43,134 nt of DNA from Nitrospiraceae bacterium (GTDB lineage: Bacteria; Nitrospirota; Thermodesulfovibrionia; Thermodesulfovibrionales; UBA1546), in contig JAJFTJ010000007.1 in the NCBI GenBank assembly GCA_021373015.1, positions 1-43,134 of the forward strand, given 5' to 3'. Below the pieces are notes generated by a model. It made no database searches, had not been told where the DNA came from, and saw only the letters and a list, made by a program, of their open reading frames with translations. The position numbers and the translations under genes are program-made. Every line of letters begins with the position of its first letter. Position 1 is the stretch's first letter. Below are positions 9,325 through 18,134 of the stretch, in pieces.

Positions 9325-10632
9325 ATGGGAGCTCTTGCAAATTTCCAAAATATATTCAAAATCCCTGAGCTAAAAAACAGGGTTCTTTTTACCTTTGCTC
9401 TTCTGATTGTCTATAGGGTTGGCTGTCATATCCCAACACCAGGCATTAACGGCGAAGCACTCAATGAGTTTTTGACAAAACAGGCAGGAAGCTTCATGAT
9501 GTTCTTTGATATGTTTTCCGGCGGTGCATTATCAAGGGTAACAGTCTTTGCATTAGGAATAATGCCTTACATTAGCGCATCGATTATCTTTCAGCTCCTG
9601 ACAGTAGTAATCCCTGCAATCGGAAAACTTGCAAAAGAAGGCGAGGCTGGAAGAAAGAAGATAACTAAATACACAAGATACGCAACTGTTGTAATAAGCG
9701 CTATACAGTCATTCGGTATTGCAATCGGCCTTGAGAGCATGGCAGATGGAGCATTTATACAAAATCCTGGATGGTCATTCAGGCTTCTTACTATGATAAC
9801 CCTTACATCTGGAACAGCTTTTATAATGTGGTTGGGTGAACAGATAACAGAGAGAGGAATCGGGAATGGTATCTCTCTTATAATATTTGCCGGTATTGTT
9901 GCAAGATTTCCTAATGCAGTTGTCAGTACTTTTAGGTTGATGCAGGCAGGTGAATTATCGATCTTTTTGTTGATATTCCTTGTTGCAATGATGGTTGCTG
10001 TTGTAGGCGTAATCATATTTGTTGAAAGAGGGCAGAGAAAAATTCCAGTTCAGTATGCAAAAAGGGTTGTGGGAAATAAAGTCTATGGAGGGCAGAGCAC
10101 TCATCTGCCTTTAAAGATAAACACAGCAGGCGTTATTCCTCCTATATTTGCGTCTTCAATAATCATGTTCCCTGCAACAATTGCAGGATTTATAACAATC
10201 CCATGGGTTCAGGCAATTGCAAAACAACTTTCTCCAGGAACAATTTTTTATACGCTTTTATATGTAAGTATGATTTTCTTTTTTGCATTTTTTTACACAG
10301 CGATTGTATTTAACCCAATGGACATAGCTGATAATTTGAAAAAATACGGCGGATTTGTTCCTGGCATAAGACCAGGGCAAAAGACATCGGAGTATATATA
10401 TAAAGTTCTTTCAAGGCTTACGCTGGTAGGCGCTATTTATCTTGCTGTTGTCTGTATCATACCTGAAATACTTATAACCAAATTCAATGTACCATTCTAT
10501 TTTGGCGGTACGTCGCTTTTAATTGTTGTAGGTGTTGCGCTGGATACAGTTTCCCAGGTAGAGTCGCATCTCATTACGCGCTCATATGAGGGATTTCTTA
10601 AAAAGGGAAGGATAAAAGGCAGAAGGGGATAA
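9325..10632 (+). CDS. secY: Protein translocase subunit SecY
   Basis: SecY is the channel subunit of the SecYEG translocase in the inner membrane. The 435-residue protein has about ten hydrophobic segments. Recognisable family blocks are IPTPGIN near the start (plug region), the GGALSRVTVFALGIMPYISASI segment, GERGIGNGISLIIFAGI-type loop (here TERGIGNGISLIIFAGI) and the cytosolic RKIPVQYAKRVVG. The ATG follows the rplO stop by five bases. adk, which often follows secY, is missing; map comes next after 49 bases. Confidence 0.98.
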   Translation: MGALANFQNIFKIPELKNRVLFTFALLIVYRVGCHIPTPGINGEALNEFLTKQAGSFMMFFDMFSGGALSRVTVFALGIMPYISASIIFQLLTVVIPAIGKLAKEGEAGRKKITKYTRYATVVISAIQSFGIAIGLESMADGAFIQNPGWSFRLLTMITLTSGTAFIMWLGEQITERGIGNGISLIIFAGIVARFPNAVVSTFRLMQAGELSIFLLIFLVAMMVAVVGVIIFVERGQRKIPVQYAKRVVGNKVYGGQSTHLPLKINTAGVIPPIFASSIIMFPATIAGFITIPWVQAIAKQLSPGTIFYTLLYVSMIFFFAFFYTAIVFNPMDIADNLKKYGGFVPGIRPGQKTSEYIYKVLSRLTLVGAIYLAVVCIIPEILITKFNVPFYFGGTSLLIVVGVALDTVSQVESHLITRSYEGFLKKGRIKGRRG

Positions 10633-10681
10633 TTTTGCCTTTGAGACCCTTTTTTAAAAAGTATGGGCAGAAGTTTATCAT

Positions 10682-11431
10682 ATGATTATCATAAAGACAG
10701 CGGAAGAGATAAGGAAAATCGAAAAATCGTGCCGAATTGTAGCTGAAGTCCTTGAAGAACTTAAATCATTTGTAAGAGCAGGCATTACAACAAAAGAAAT
10801 AGAAGTTTTTGCTGAGAATAAGATATATAAAAAAGGCGGCACTCCAGCATTTAAGGGGTATAGAGGATACCCATCAAGTATTTGTACTTCTGTGAACAAT
10901 CAGGTTGTTCATGGAATTCCCTCAGAGCTTAGATTGAAAGAGGGGGACATACTAAGTTTGGATCTAGGTGTTTTAATTGACGGTTTTTATGGGGATAGTG
11001 CAATAACTCTTCCTGTCGGAAAGATAAGTCCCCTTGCAAATAGGTTGCTTAAGATTACAGAAGACGCTCTTTATATTGGCATTGACATGGCAACTCCCAA
11101 TAACAGGGTGAGCGATATATCAACAGTAATACAGAAGCATGTTGAGTCAAACGGTTTTTCAGTAGTCAAGACTTTTGTTGGTCATGGCATTGGTATCGCT
11201 CTTCACGAGGATCCGCAGATACCTAATTTTGGTATGGCTGGACAAGGACCACGACTTAGAAGCGGGATGACTCTGGCGATTGAACCCATGGTAAACAGCG
11301 GAAGAGATGAAGTGAAAATACTCGATGATGGATGGACAGCTGTAACAGCAGACAATAGTCTCTCTGCGCACTTTGAGCATACGATAGCAATAAGTGATGA
11401 TGGTGAGCCAAAAATCTTGACGAAACTTTAA
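10682..11431 (+). CDS. map: Methionine aminopeptidase, type I
   Basis: Removes the initiator methionine from nascent proteins; a two-metal enzyme. The 249 residues show the pita-bread fold metal ligands: Asp in LSLDLG (residue 94) and GDSA (105), His in GHGIG, and the two Glu in AIEPM and FEHT. The substrate-loop His is in VVHGIP (77). No clear Shine-Dalgarno precedes the ATG at 10682. It sits between secY and infA, as in many Gram-positive and deep-branching genomes, and its last codons overlap the infA promoter. Confidence 0.96.
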   Translation: MIIIKTAEEIRKIEKSCRIVAEVLEELKSFVRAGITTKEIEVFAENKIYKKGGTPAFKGYRGYPSSICTSVNNQVVHGIPSELRLKEGDILSLDLGVLIDGFYGDSAITLPVGKISPLANRLLKITEDALYIGIDMATPNNRVSDISTVIQKHVESNGFSVVKTFVGHGIGIALHEDPQIPNFGMAGQGPRLRSGMTLAIEPMVNSGRDEVKILDDGWTAVTADNSLSAHFEHTIAISDDGEPKILTKL

Positions 11432-11446
11432 CAATGGTGTTATACT
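11417..11446 (+). promoter_or_regulatory. Internal promoter for infA-rpmJ-rpsM-rpsK-rpsD-rpoA-rplQ
   Basis: TTGACG (11417-11422), an 18-base spacer and TATACT (11441-11446) preceded by TGT, making an extended -10. It overlaps the end of map. The predicted start point near 11453 leaves only about four bases before the infA ATG, so the transcript would be nearly leaderless. Both hexamers match the sigma-70 consensus well; activity is inferred. Confidence 0.6.
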
Positions 11447-11456
11447 TTCGAGTTCA

Positions 11457-11675
11457 ATGTCCAAAGAAGATAATATAGAAGTTGAAGGGACGATAGTCGA
11501 GACACTGCCAAACGCAATGTTCCGGGTGAAACTTGAAAAAGGACAGATAATATTGGCGTATGTTTCTGGTAAGATGAGGATGCATTTTATAAAAATACTG
11601 CCTGGGGATAAGGTGACAGTTGAACTTTCTCCTTATGATCTTACAAAGGGCAGAATAACTTATAGATTTAAATAG
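11457..11675 (+). CDS. infA: Translation initiation factor IF-1
   Basis: IF-1 blocks the ribosomal A site during initiation. The 72-residue product is a full S1/OB-fold IF-1 ([15 protein letters not shown], then [16 protein letters not shown] and [11 protein letters not shown]). There is no Shine-Dalgarno sequence upstream of the ATG; instead a strong promoter ends 10 bases before it, so the mRNA may be leaderless when made from that promoter. rpmJ follows, as is typical. Confidence 0.97.
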   Translation: MSKEDNIEVEGTIVETLPNAMFRVKLEKGQIILAYVSGKMRMHFIKILPGDKVTVELSPYDLTKGRITYRFK

Positions 11676-11694
11676 AAGATATCAGGAGCTATAA

Positions 11695-11808
11695 ATGAAA
11701 GTAAGATCATCAGTAAAACCTATATGTGCTAAATGCAAAGTTGTTAAGAGAAAAGGGATAAGAAGAATAATTTGCGAAAATCCCAGACATAAACAAAGGC
11801 AGGGATAG
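11695..11808 (+). CDS. rpmJ: 50S ribosomal protein L36, zinc-binding form
   Basis: The 37-codon gene encodes [19 protein letters not shown], continuing to a RHKQRQG end. C11, C14, C27 and H32 form the zinc site of the C+ form of L36. ATCAGGAG lies about eight bases upstream of the ATG. The infA-rpmJ-rpsM order is standard in the alpha operon. Confidence 0.97.
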   Translation: MKVRSSVKPICAKCKVVKRKGIRRIICENPRHKQRQG

Positions 11809-11817
11809 GAGAGAAGC

Positions 11818-12192
11818 ATGGCGAGAATTGCCGGAGTGGATTTACCAAAGAACGAACGAATTGAAATAGGACTTACCAGAATATTTGGCATAGGCAGATC
11901 TCTGTCTAAACAAATATTGAAAGATACCGGCGTTAATCCTGATATAAGGGTTAAAGACCTGAAAGATGAAGACATCGTAAAGATAAGAGCTTCTATTGAG
12001 AAAGAGTGTAAGGTTGAAGGTGATCTTAGACGCGAAAACTCAATGAACATTAAGAGACTTACTGATATTGGATGTTATAGAGGAGTAAGACATAAGCAGG
12101 GGCTTCCTGTCAGAGGGCAGAGGACAAAAACAAATGCCCGCACACGCAGAGGGCCAAGAAAAACCATAATGGGCAAGAAGAAAGAGGTATAG
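11818..12192 (+). CDS. rpsM: 30S ribosomal protein S13
   Basis: S13 forms intersubunit bridges and contacts P-site tRNA. The 124 residues begin [21 protein letters not shown] and have the helix-two-turn-helix [11 protein letters not shown], with the basic C-terminal [15 protein letters not shown] tail that touches tRNA. TAGGAGAGAAGC precedes the ATG. Confidence 0.97.
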   Translation: MARIAGVDLPKNERIEIGLTRIFGIGRSLSKQILKDTGVNPDIRVKDLKDEDIVKIRASIEKECKVEGDLRRENSMNIKRLTDIGCYRGVRHKQGLPVRGQRTKTNARTRRGPRKTIMGKKKEV

Positions 12193-12195
12193 CGC

Positions 12196-12582
12196 ATGGC
12201 TCAGAGGAAAAAGGGCGGGAAAAAAGAGAAAAAACATGTAAGTGCTGGTTCAGCACACATACAGGCGACTTTCAATAATACGATAGTATCAATAACAGAC
12301 TCTAGCGGAAATGTTATTGCATGGTCTACAGCAGGTAGCTTAGGATTTAAGGGATCTAGAAAAGGAACTCCTTATGCTGCACAGATTGCAGCTGACACTG
12401 CTGCAAAAAAAGCTATGGACATGGGATTGAAGCAGGTCGATGTTTTTGTGAAAGGACCGGGAGCAGGGAGAGAATCAGCGATCAGGGCTTTGCAAGGAGC
12501 AGGGCTCGAGATTAATCTTATAAAAGACGTTACACCAGTTCCACATAACGGGTGTAAGCCTCCGAAGAGAAGGAGAGTTTAA
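12196..12582 (+). CDS. rpsK: 30S ribosomal protein S11
   Basis: S11 lies on the platform near the Shine-Dalgarno helix. The 128 residues have a basic N-terminus, then [21 protein letters not shown], the [17 protein letters not shown] block and the highly conserved [17 protein letters not shown] end. The ATG lies three bases after the rpsM stop. Confidence 0.97.
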   Translation: MAQRKKGGKKEKKHVSAGSAHIQATFNNTIVSITDSSGNVIAWSTAGSLGFKGSRKGTPYAAQIAADTAAKKAMDMGLKQVDVFVKGPGAGRESAIRALQGAGLEINLIKDVTPVPHNGCKPPKRRRV

Positions 12583-12584
12583 CA

Positions 12585-13211
12585 GTGGCAAGATATACAG
12601 GATCTTTATGCAGAGTGTGCAGACGTCAGGGGGAGAAACTCTTCCTTAAAGGCGAGAGATGCAGCACAGAAAAATGTGCGGTCGAAAGAAGAAAATACGC
12701 GCCTGGGCAGCACGGACAGCGCCGCAGTAAAATTTCTGATTATGGTCTTCAGTTGAAAGAGAAACAAAAAGCAAAGAAAAACTATGGAGTGCTGGAAAAA
12801 CAGTTCAGAAGATATTTTCATGAGGCGGAAAGGCAGAGGGGAACAACAGGTGAAGTGCTTCTCCAGCTTCTTGAACGCCGTCTTGATAATGTAATTTTCA
12901 GAATGGGTTTTGCTGTTAACAGGAGAGAAGCCAGACAGTACATATCTCACGGACATTTTAGTGTTAACGGGAAAAGAACGAATATTCCTTCCTACCTTGT
13001 AAAGATAGGAGATTCAGTAGAGGTTAAAGAAGCAAGCAGGGAGATAAAGAGCATATCAGAAAATATATCAAAGCTTGAGCATAAAGGACTTCCTGCCTGG
13101 ATTCAGATTGACGCCAAGAACTATAAAGGCAAGATATTGCATATTCCTTCCAGAGACGAGATGCAGCTGCCAATAGAAGAACAGTTGATCGTTGAGTTTT
13201 ATTCAAAATAA
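12585..13211 (+). CDS. rpsD: 30S ribosomal protein S4, zinc-binding form
   Basis: S4 nucleates 30S assembly. The 208 residues contain an N-terminal cysteine set C9, C12, C26, C31 (zinc-type S4 as in Thermus), the YAPGQHGQRR motif and an S4 RNA-binding domain from about residue 95 (RRLDNVIFRMGFAVNRREARQ, in two blocks). The start is GTG, two bases after the rpsK stop, with GGAGAG upstream. Confidence 0.96.
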   Translation: MARYTGSLCRVCRRQGEKLFLKGERCSTEKCAVERRKYAPGQHGQRRSKISDYGLQLKEKQKAKKNYGVLEKQFRRYFHEAERQRGTTGEVLLQLLERRLDNVIFRMGFAVNRREARQYISHGHFSVNGKRTNIPSYLVKIGDSVEVKEASREIKSISENISKLEHKGLPAWIQIDAKNYKGKILHIPSRDEMQLPIEEQLIVEFYSK

Positions 13212-13242
13212 AAAAAATACAAGGGCGTAGGAGGCCTTAGAC

Positions 13243-14286
13243 ATGGATTTAAAGAAAAAGGGCTTTCAGTTACCTGAAAAGATGCAGTTTGAGGAAGATA
13301 CATTAACAGAAACTTACGGTAAACTGATTGCAGAACCGCTTGATAGAGGATTTGCTACTACACTAGGGAATTCACTTAGAAGAGTTTTGATCTCATCCCT
13401 GGAGGGTTCTGCAGTAACTTCAGTAAAGATACCGGGAGCATTACATGAATTCTCATCGCTAACCGGCATTAAAGAAGATGTAATGGATGTTATTTTGAAC
13501 ATAAAGAAACTCAGGTTAAAGATGCATTCAGACGGCAAAAAACTGGCTACGATTAAGGTAAAAGGCCCCGGTGAAGTAAAGGGAAACGATATACGCGTAG
13601 ATGCGGATGTAGAAATACTAAATCCTGATCAGCTTCTTGCAACACTGGATAAAGGTGCTGTTTTCGAGGCTGAGATGTATATTAAAAAAGGCAGAGGTTA
13701 TGTGCCTTCAGAATTGAATAAAGAAGAAGATCTTCCTATAGACATGATAGCGGTTGACTCTGTATTCAGTCCGATAAAAAAAGTTAATTTCTGGGTTGAA
13801 AAAGCAAGAGTCGGCAGATCAACAGACTACGATAAACTTGTTATGGAGATATGGACAGATGGAAGTATGACGCCTGAAAAGGCAATATCCCAGGCAGCTT
13901 TAGTTATGATCGAACATATGGAGCACTTTATTTTTGAAGAGGATTATGAGGAGTCTGAACTCGATAAAATCAGCAGCGCTGTTGTTATGAGCGAGGGATC
14001 AGCTCTCAATCCAAATCTTCTTAAAAGCGTTAATGAGCTTGAACTGTCTGTTCGCTCGTACAATTGCCTGAAGAACGCAGATATAAAGACAATTTTAGAA
14101 CTTGTCCAGAAAACAGAACCTGAGATGCTCAAGACAAAGAACTTCGGACGTAAATCACTGAATGAGATAAAAGAAATACTTCACACAATGGGGCTTTCTC
14201 TTGGAATGAGATTGGATCAGGAAGCTGTCAATAAACTGATAGCTTCAAGGGGCAAAGGAGTGGAACAAGATGCGTCACAGAGTTAA
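13243..14286 (+). CDS. rpoA: DNA-directed RNA polymerase alpha subunit
   Basis: The alpha subunit nucleates RNA polymerase assembly and contacts upstream promoter DNA and activators. The 347 residues include the N-terminal dimerisation domain ([22 protein letters not shown] at about 32-53) and the C-terminal helix-hairpin-helix domain ([18 protein letters not shown], then [13 protein letters not shown]). About 15 extra residues at the C-terminus ([10 protein letters not shown]) are not conserved. GTAGGAGG precedes the ATG; the last 17 bases overlap rplQ. Confidence 0.98.
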   Translation: MDLKKKGFQLPEKMQFEEDTLTETYGKLIAEPLDRGFATTLGNSLRRVLISSLEGSAVTSVKIPGALHEFSSLTGIKEDVMDVILNIKKLRLKMHSDGKKLATIKVKGPGEVKGNDIRVDADVEILNPDQLLATLDKGAVFEAEMYIKKGRGYVPSELNKEEDLPIDMIAVDSVFSPIKKVNFWVEKARVGRSTDYDKLVMEIWTDGSMTPEKAISQAALVMIEHMEHFIFEEDYEESELDKISSAVVMSEGSALNPNLLKSVNELELSVRSYNCLKNADIKTILELVQKTEPEMLKTKNFGRKSLNEIKEILHTMGLSLGMRLDQEAVNKLIASRGKGVEQDASQS

Positions 14287-14710
14287 TGGAAGGCTATTTG
14301 GTAGAACGGCAAATCAGAGGAAGGCGCTCCTAAAAGGAGTGATAACATCTCTTTTTGAGCACCAGAGAATAGAGACAACTATTGTAAAAGCAAAGGCAGT
14401 AAAAGGCACAGCAGAGAAGCTTGTAACAATGGCAAAAAAAGGCGATCTTCATTCAAAGCGCGTTGTGCTTTCATACATACCAAACAGAAAAGTTGTATCA
14501 AAACTCTTCGATGATATTGCAAAAAGATTTGCTGACAGAAACGGCGGTTATCTAAGGATAGTAAAGACAAGAGACAGGGTTAAAGATGCTGCGCCTATGG
14601 CAGTGCTTGAATTTATAGACTATCAGCCTGTGAAAAAAGTAAAACACGAAAAGAAGGAAAAGGTAAAAGCTAAAGAGAAAGAAAAGGAAAAAGAACAGAA
14701 AAAGAGCTAA
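14270..14710 (+). CDS. rplQ: 50S ribosomal protein L17, Lys/Glu-rich tail
   Basis: L17 sits at the exit side of the 50S subunit. The core (residues 1-120) begins [20 protein letters not shown] and is family length. A 26-residue tail of alternating Lys and Glu follows (about 121-146), probably disordered. The ATG lies inside rpoA, with AAAGGAGTGG upstream, a 17-base overlap that suggests coupling. It is the last gene before the operon terminator. Confidence 0.96.
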   Translation: MRHRVNGRLFGRTANQRKALLKGVITSLFEHQRIETTIVKAKAVKGTAEKLVTMAKKGDLHSKRVVLSYIPNRKVVSKLFDDIAKRFADRNGGYLRIVKTRDRVKDAAPMAVLEFIDYQPVKKVKHEKKEKVKAKEKEKEKEQKKS

Positions 14711-14733
14711 CAGTACTAATAAATATATTTTTT

Positions 14734-14770
14734 AAAGCCTGTTTTTTTAAAAAGACAGGCTTTTTATTTT
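14734..14770 (+). terminator. Intrinsic terminator of the ribosomal superoperon
   Basis: AAAGCCTGT (14734-14742) pairs with ACAGGCTTT (14755-14763), and the A/T-rich interior can extend the stem; a run of T follows (14761-14770 with one A). It lies 24 bases after the rplQ stop. Confidence 0.9.
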
Positions 14771-14789
14771 TAACACCAGCTTTAATTAT

Positions 14790-14818
14790 TTGACAAACCC
14801 TTCAGAAAATAATAAATT
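14790..14818 (+). promoter_or_regulatory. Possible promoter upstream of the secreted orphan gene
   Basis: TTGACA (14790-14795), 17-base spacer, TAAATT (14813-14818). The -35 is perfect and the -10 weak. The leader to the gene at 14951 would be over 120 bases and would include the AACCGTCCC repeat. Nothing else that I can name was seen in 14771-14950. Confidence 0.35.
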
Positions 14819-14896
14819 CTCATCATATAGAGGCAAGAAGAGATAAGCTGTGATTAGTCCAAAAGGAAGGCATAAGAAAGAGGATGATAAAAATAG

Positions 14897-14905
14897 AACC
14901 GTCCC
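14897..14905 (+). repeat. Inverted repeat, left copy (AACCGTCCC)
   Basis: The 9-mer AACCGTCCC, preceded by AAATAG, is repeated in inverse orientation at 15552-15560, on the far side of the orphan gene. Similar AGAACCGTCCC ends are familiar to me from small IS/REP-type elements in other bacteria, but this link is from memory and not proven here. Confidence 0.55.
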
Positions 14906-14950
14906 ATTTAACATTCATTGACGTATTTATATTTAAATAAGGAGATATGT

Positions 14951-15514
14951 ATGAGAGTCAGAATTCTAATAATAATTATTATATTTGTTTTTATAGAAAT
15001 ATTTTTTGGAGAATCTGTAACTGCATTAGAGAAAAAAGTCTTTATTGAAATGGACTCAATCCCATCAATAGTTATCCCTGGAGATAAGCCGATCACATTA
15101 ACTAAAGAGTTTCTAACAAAATTATTACCGGAATTAAAAAATCCTCGACTTATGTCACTTGAAGATTTTGCAGATCCTGAAGATAAAGAGGCATTCTTAG
15201 AAAGTGGTTGTACATTTGTATTGCGGGGAGATTTTAATAATGATGGTATAGCTGATTTAGCATTTGTTGGTAAATATGACAATCTTTCTAATCCAAAATA
15301 TAGCAGTTTTTTTGTAATAGTAAGTATTAAGCAGAAAAAAGTAGTCAGAGAGTATTTTACGCCACTTATGACTTCTCAGGTTGCTCTGCTTAACGTATTA
15401 AAATATAAAAGAAAAATTGATGCAATCGAGCTTATATATCATTTTGAATCTGAGGAATGCGGGTATTTATTTTGGAGCAACAAAAAGTATGTATATCAGA
15501 GCTGCTTAGATTAA
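14951..15514 (+). CDS. Exported protein with a calcium-loop-like motif, function unknown
   Basis: I do not recognise a family. The 187 residues start with a hydrophobic signal peptide (about residues 4-20, likely cleaved after VTA at 25), so it is exported. At residues 94-102 is DFNNDGIAD, the DxNxDGxxD pattern of FG-GAP/VCBS and EF-hand-like calcium loops, followed by LAFVGKYDN. There are two cysteines in the C-terminal part (ECGYLF and QSC). The ATG at 14951 is chosen because GGAG lies six bases upstream; a TTG at 14918 in frame has no support. The DNA is more A+T-rich than its neighbours, and the gene sits alone between inverted 9-mers, which suggests transfer. Confidence 0.7.
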   Translation: MRVRILIIIIIFVFIEIFFGESVTALEKKVFIEMDSIPSIVIPGDKPITLTKEFLTKLLPELKNPRLMSLEDFADPEDKEAFLESGCTFVLRGDFNNDGIADLAFVGKYDNLSNPKYSSFFVIVSIKQKKVVREYFTPLMTSQVALLNVLKYKRKIDAIELIYHFESEECGYLFWSNKKYVYQSCLD

Positions 15515-15551
15515 AAAAAATGATTAAAAGTGAATATTTGGGGCAAAAGAA

Positions 15552-15560
15552 GGGACGGTT
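15552..15560 (-). repeat. Inverted repeat, right copy (GGGACGGTT on the plus strand)
   Basis: Exact inverse of the 9-mer at 14897-14905, 38 bases after the stop of the orphan gene. The flanking bases are not conserved between copies, so the shared core is 9 bases only. No terminator was recognised in the rest of the gap to the convergent gene at 15624. Confidence 0.55.
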
Positions 15561-15623
15561 GTACTAGCTCACTGCTTCTTGCTAAGGCATTTCAACAATC
15601 AATTTCTAAATTCCAAATTTTGC

Positions 15624-17531
15624 TTATGCAGAAGGATATCCAATTTCATTAAGAGCTGTCTCGATCTCTTTTAAAACAGCAGGATCGTCTATGGTCGATG
15701 GCATAGTATATTCTTCACCATCAGCTATTTTTCTCATCGTGCCTCTTAATATTTTCCCTGACCGCGTCTTGGGAAGTCTGTTTACTACCGCAACATTTTT
15801 AAAACAGGCGATGGGGCCTATCTCCTCTCGCACCATTTTTATAAGATCTGATTTTATCGTTTCAGAGGCTGCGTCAACGCCTAATTTAAGAACAACCAAT
15901 CCGACAGGCAGTTGCCCTTTTAGAGAGTCGGCGGCTCCGATTACAGCGCACTCAGCAATGTGTGGATGTGTTGATACAACTTCTTCCATCTCGCCTGTTG
16001 AGAGTCTGTGACCTGCAACATTTATAACATCATCGACTCTTCCCATTACGAATACATACCCGTCTTTGTCTATGAATCCTCCGTCACTTGTAAAATAATA
16101 TCCCTTAAACACATTGAGATAGGATTTGATAAATCTGTCGTCAGCGTTCCAGAGCGTAGGGAGTGTTCCGGGAGGAAGTGGAAGTTTTATGGCAATGACA
16201 CCTTCAGTGCCATTAGGTACTTCTTTACCTTCAGTATCCAGAACTCTCACATCATATCCCGGCACTGGTTTTGTGGATGAACCGGGCTTTACAGGCATCT
16301 GCTCTATTCCAATGCAATTTGCTGTAATAGGCCAGCCTGTTTCCGTCTGCCACCAGTGATCAATAACGGGTTTATTAAGCAGGTTCTTTGCCCAATTATA
16401 GGTGTCCGGGTCGAGTCTTTCTCCTGCCAAGAAGAGATATCTGAAATTTGAAAGATCATATTTTTTGGTATATGCTCCGTCAGGGTCTTCTTTTTTTATC
16501 GCCCTGAAAGCAGTCGGAGCAGTAAATAATGCCTTTACTCCGTGCTCTGATATTACTCTCCAGAAAGCTCCAGGATCAGGAGTGCCTACGGATTTTCCTT
16601 CATAAAGAATTGTTGTACAGCCGTGCAGAAGCGGGCCATAGACAATATATGAATGTCCTACCACCCATCCCACATCGGATGCAGCCCAGAATACTTCTCC
16701 CGGCTTTACGTCATAAATATTTTCCATGCTCCATGCAAGAGCAACAGCATGCCCGCCATTATCGCGTACAACACCCTTTGGAATGCCTGTTGTGCCTGAA
16801 GTATAAAGGATATAAAGAGGATCAGTAGCTTTGACAGACACACAGTCTGCAGGCTTAGCAGATAATAGTATTTCATCCCAGTCAAGATCTCGGTCATTAA
16901 TGAAATTGACCTTCATCTTATCTTTAATCTCAGGTCTTTGGTATATTACGCATTTTCCAGGCTTATGCTTTGAAAGCTCGATCGCCTTGTCAATCATTGG
17001 TTTGTATTCTATCAATCTTGATATTTCTATTGCTCCAGATGCTGATACGATAACCTTTGGTTTTGCGTCGTCTATTCTTATTGCAAGCTCATGAGGAGCA
17101 AACCCTCCAAAGACTACGGAATGTACAGCACCGAGCCTTGCGCATGCCAGAATAGAAATAACAGCCTGAGGAATCATAGGCATATAAATAATTACTGTAT
17201 CGCCTTTTGAAACGCCAAGGCTTGATAGTGCGCCTGCAAACAGAGATACTTCCTTCAGGAGTTCTTTATATGTGAATTTTTGGGTTTGTTTTGTTACAGG
17301 ACTGTCATAAATAAGAGCTGTCTGATCTGCACGTCCATTTTCGACATGGCGGTCGAGTGCATTGTAGCACGTGTTCATCTCAGCGCCTGGAAACCATTTA
17401 TATAGAGGCTCAGCAGAATCATCAAGCACCTTGTCCCATTTTTTGTACCAATGTATTTTATCTGCTGCCTCAGCCCAAAAACTTTCAGGATCTGAGATGC
17501 TTTTTTTGAATTTTTCGTTATATCTGCTCAT
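15624..17531 (-). CDS. prpE: Propionyl-CoA/acetyl-CoA synthetase (AMP-forming), PrpE-like
   Basis: Activates a short-chain acid to its CoA thioester with ATP, via an acyl-adenylate, in the cytoplasm. The 635 residues carry the adenylation motif YTSGTTGIPKG (243-253), DHWWQTETGW (391-400), the DDVINVAGHRLSTGE hinge region (500-514) and the catalytic Lys in RSGKILRG (K593). The VVRDNGGHAVAL and DHWWQTETGWPI forms are closer to propionyl-CoA synthetases (PrpE/ACSS3) than to acetyl-CoA synthetase, which has TTGGYL and DTWWQTETG; substrate is inferred. AAGGAGGCGT precedes the ATG. It is transcribed alone, divergent from the PPC gene and convergent with the orphan gene. Confidence 0.9.
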   Translation of the reverse strand: MSRYNEKFKKSISDPESFWAEAADKIHWYKKWDKVLDDSAEPLYKWFPGAEMNTCYNALDRHVENGRADQTALIYDSPVTKQTQKFTYKELLKEVSLFAGALSSLGVSKGDTVIIYMPMIPQAVISILACARLGAVHSVVFGGFAPHELAIRIDDAKPKVIVSASGAIEISRLIEYKPMIDKAIELSKHKPGKCVIYQRPEIKDKMKVNFINDRDLDWDEILLSAKPADCVSVKATDPLYILYTSGTTGIPKGVVRDNGGHAVALAWSMENIYDVKPGEVFWAASDVGWVVGHSYIVYGPLLHGCTTILYEGKSVGTPDPGAFWRVISEHGVKALFTAPTAFRAIKKEDPDGAYTKKYDLSNFRYLFLAGERLDPDTYNWAKNLLNKPVIDHWWQTETGWPITANCIGIEQMPVKPGSSTKPVPGYDVRVLDTEGKEVPNGTEGVIAIKLPLPPGTLPTLWNADDRFIKSYLNVFKGYYFTSDGGFIDKDGYVFVMGRVDDVINVAGHRLSTGEMEEVVSTHPHIAECAVIGAADSLKGQLPVGLVVLKLGVDAASETIKSDLIKMVREEIGPIACFKNVAVVNRLPKTRSGKILRGTMRKIADGEEYTMPSTIDDPAVLKEIETALNEIGYPSA

Positions 17532-17568
17532 ACGCCTCCTTTAAAACGAGCTTTTTTAGAGTTTCAAT

Positions 17569-17597
17569 ATGCTATAAAATGAGCGAGGCTTTGTCAA
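17569..17597 (-). promoter_or_regulatory. Promoter of the acyl-CoA synthetase gene
   Basis: On the minus strand, TTGACA (17597-17592), a 17-base spacer and TAGCAT (17574-17569). The start point would be near 17562, giving a leader of about 30 bases that contains the AAGGAGG ribosome-binding site. Confidence 0.5.
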
Positions 17598-17624
17598 TAA
17601 ATATGAAGAATTATTTTTTGAGGT

Positions 17625-17633
17625 TGATATAAA
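17625..17633 (+). promoter_or_regulatory. Extended -10 promoter of the PPC-domain gene
   Basis: TGATATAAA, an extended -10 with no recognisable -35, about 40 bases before the ATG at 17671. The leader carries AAAGGAG. Confidence 0.4.
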
Positions 17634-17670
17634 ATATCGAAAATACCGCTGCATCTAAAAAAGGAGAATT

Positions 17671-18105
17671 ATGAAATATCAGATAGGGAAAACAGGACGA
17701 GTTGTAATTGCAAGATTCGAAGATCATGAGGATGTTCTTGGGAATATCGTGAACATTTCTAAGAAAGAGAACATAAAGTCAGGAGTTGTTTACATAGTCG
17801 GAGGAATGAGAGAAGGAGGGATTGTTGTAGGACCTGATAAGGATGTTGTGCCTCCTGTTCCTGTGTGGAAAAATCTTCGTGAGGTTCACGAAGTCGTAGG
17901 CTTTGGCACGATCTTCTGCCAGGATAATGAGCCTAAGGTGCATCTGCACGGAGCATTCGGGAAAAAAGATATGGTTAAGGTCGGGTGTCTGAGAGAAAAA
18001 TCAGAGACATTTCTTGTGCTCGAGGCGGTAATTATTGAGATCGACGGAGTTAATGCTGTAAGGGAATTCGATCCTGAGTCAGGACTCACGCTCTTGAAAC
18101 TCTAA
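17671..18105 (+). CDS. PPC domain (DUF296) protein
   Basis: A stand-alone PPC (plants and prokaryotes conserved) domain of 144 residues. Shown by the order: an early strand VVIARFEDHEDVLGNI, SGVVYIVGGMREG, then PKVHLHGAFGKKD with the conserved His pair, and an FLVLEAVIIEIDG end. Prokaryotic members form trimers, and some bind zinc through His residues; in plants the domain is fused to AT-hooks, absent here. Its cellular role in bacteria is not established. AAAGGAG lies seven bases before the ATG. Monocistronic, just upstream of the aroQ promoter. Confidence 0.85.
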   Translation: MKYQIGKTGRVVIARFEDHEDVLGNIVNISKKENIKSGVVYIVGGMREGGIVVGPDKDVVPPVPVWKNLREVHEVVGFGTIFCQDNEPKVHLHGAFGKKDMVKVGCLREKSETFLVLEAVIIEIDGVNAVREFDPESGLTLLKL

Positions 18106-18134
18106 AAAACAAAGGTTTTCAAGACAGGAAGCTG

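Noticed and set aside
9591-10016. Minus-strand reading frame inside secY
   Set aside because: Shadow of SecY coding sequence; no ribosome-binding site and no recognisable family. The same holds for the other antisense frames inside the ribosomal genes.
14844-14922. Short frame starting GTG (VISPKGRHKK...) before the orphan gene
   Set aside because: About 23 codons with no Shine-Dalgarno and crossing the inverted repeat; may be a remnant, but not supportable as a gene.
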